The position numbers were made by a program, and so were the translations under genes. Below, piece by piece: positions 6,239-6,591 of a stretch of DNA of 6,591 bases (positions are counted from its first letter, which is position 1; each line of letters begins with the position of its first letter). This DNA comes from Comamonadaceae bacterium. GTDB taxonomy: Bacteria > Pseudomonadota > Gammaproteobacteria > Burkholderiales > Burkholderiaceae_C. The stretch spans positions 1-6,591 of the forward strand of contig CANBRV010000125.1 of assembly GCA_947372005.1 (NCBI GenBank). The letters are read 5' to 3'. The notes beneath the pieces are model-generated. The model did no database searches and had not been told where the DNA came from. It was given only the letters and a program-made list of their open reading frames with translations.

Positions 6239-6550
6239 ATGATTAGTAACATCATGGCTGATAAGAAAATCATTGATGAAACCCACTACATCGCAACTAA
6301 ACGTGGCAATGGTCAATTGCGCCGCGAAGTGTGGGTTGATGGCAAAAACAATGTTACCCGCTACAACTTGGCTTACATCAACCATAACTTGACTCAGACT
6401 GATAACGGGCGCGTGATTGGCTATGACAACCAGCACGGTTACCACCATCGGCACTATTTTGGAAAGGTCAATGATGTCAAATTCAGTAATTTTGAAGCCA
6501 TTGAACAAGCATTCGAAGACGACTGGACACAACTTAGGAGCAAAACATGA
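6239..6550 (+). CDS. TumE (DUF6516)-like toxin-family protein
   Basis: Small soluble protein, 103 residues from ATG at 6239 or 98 from ATG at 6254. No signal peptide or membrane segment is visible. The mark of the family is the central run VIGYDNQHGYHHRHYFG (about 59-75), corresponding to the YDN...G.HRH core I recall for TumE/DUF6516 proteins. It is preceded by a strand-rich part (REVWVDGKNNVTRYNLAYI) and followed by a C-terminal helix with EAIEQAFEDDW. TumE proteins are annotated as toxins of two-gene modules with the DNA-binding antitoxin TumA; the molecular target is not something I can state. The stop overlaps the next start as ATGA, the usual geometry of such pairs. The start is unsure: AGG at 6235-6237 is 1 nt from the first ATG and 16 nt from the second. 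A -10 at 6223-6228 would make the first ATG nearly leaderless. The gene looks more A-rich than its neighbours, as often seen in acquired modules. Confidence 0.7.
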   Translation: MISNIMADKKIIDETHYIATKRGNGQLRREVWVDGKNNVTRYNLAYINHNLTQTDNGRVIGYDNQHGYHHRHYFGKVNDVKFSNFEAIEQAFEDDWTQLRSKT

Positions 6551-6591
6551 CAGCTAAAACAGCCACATTCACCGTTGCGAATGAGCAATCC
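6547..6591 (+). CDS. Start of a probable TumA-type antitoxin / DNA-binding protein, cut by window edge
   Basis: Only 15 codons are visible, reading MTAKTATFTVANEQS. The ATG overlaps the stop of the preceding TumE-like gene by four bases (ATGA), so the two are almost certainly translated together. TumE-family genes are commonly followed by a small helix-turn-helix protein of the HVO_A0114/TumA family, whose N-terminus often has a short strand like TATFTV, so that is the expected identity. The visible part has no diagnostic motif, so the call rests on position. Confidence 0.5.
   Translation, partial: MTAKTATFTVANEQS

Overview
The window looks like the chromosome of a betaproteobacterium, most likely in the order Burkholderiales. 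Base composition is moderate, with G+C near one half by eye. The main pointers are a class I PHA synthase that resembles the Cupriavidus necator enzyme over most of its length, the order pgeF-phaC-phaA, and a periplasmic Bug/TctC-type receptor, a family greatly expanded in Burkholderiales. The genus cannot be fixed from the sequence alone.

Layout. From 3180 down to the left edge, three genes run leftward: pgeF (peptidoglycan editing factor, 2455-3180), phaC (polyhydroxyalkanoate synthase, 944-2452) and the first 281 codons of phaA (acetyl-CoA acetyltransferase, 1-844, cut by the window edge). pgeF and phaC are 2 nt apart, and the phaC ribosome binding site lies inside the last pgeF codons. 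A clear intrinsic terminator (883-906) lies between phaC and phaA. Psd (phosphatidylserine decarboxylase, 3207/3213-4079) diverges from pgeF with only about 30 bp between the starts. It converges on a leftward two-gene unit, ttuC (tartrate/D-malate dehydrogenase, 5077-6138) followed by a Bug/TctC solute receptor (4093-5049). Psd and the receptor gene end 13 bp apart inside a 13-bp tandem repeat. At the right edge, reading rightward and divergent from ttuC, is a small gene of the TumE (DUF6516) toxin-like family (6239-6550). It overlaps by ATGA the start of a second gene (6547-), which is probably its TumA-type antitoxin.

How the genes fit together. PhaA condenses two acetyl-CoA, and PhaC polymerises the resulting (R)-3-hydroxyacyl-CoA into carbon-storage granules. 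The reductase gene phaB would be expected beyond the left edge. TtuC oxidises or decarboxylates tartrate or D-malate, and the adjacent receptor probably captures the same or a related dicarboxylate in the periplasm. Psd and PgeF are housekeeping envelope functions.

Most of the window is ordinary metabolic chromosome. The points most worth a second look are the unusually short and divergent N-terminus of PhaC, the terminator separating phaC from phaA, and the TumE/TumA-like module beside ttuC. No rRNA, tRNA, CRISPR array or insertion sequence was seen, and no stretch over 300 bp lacks a gene.
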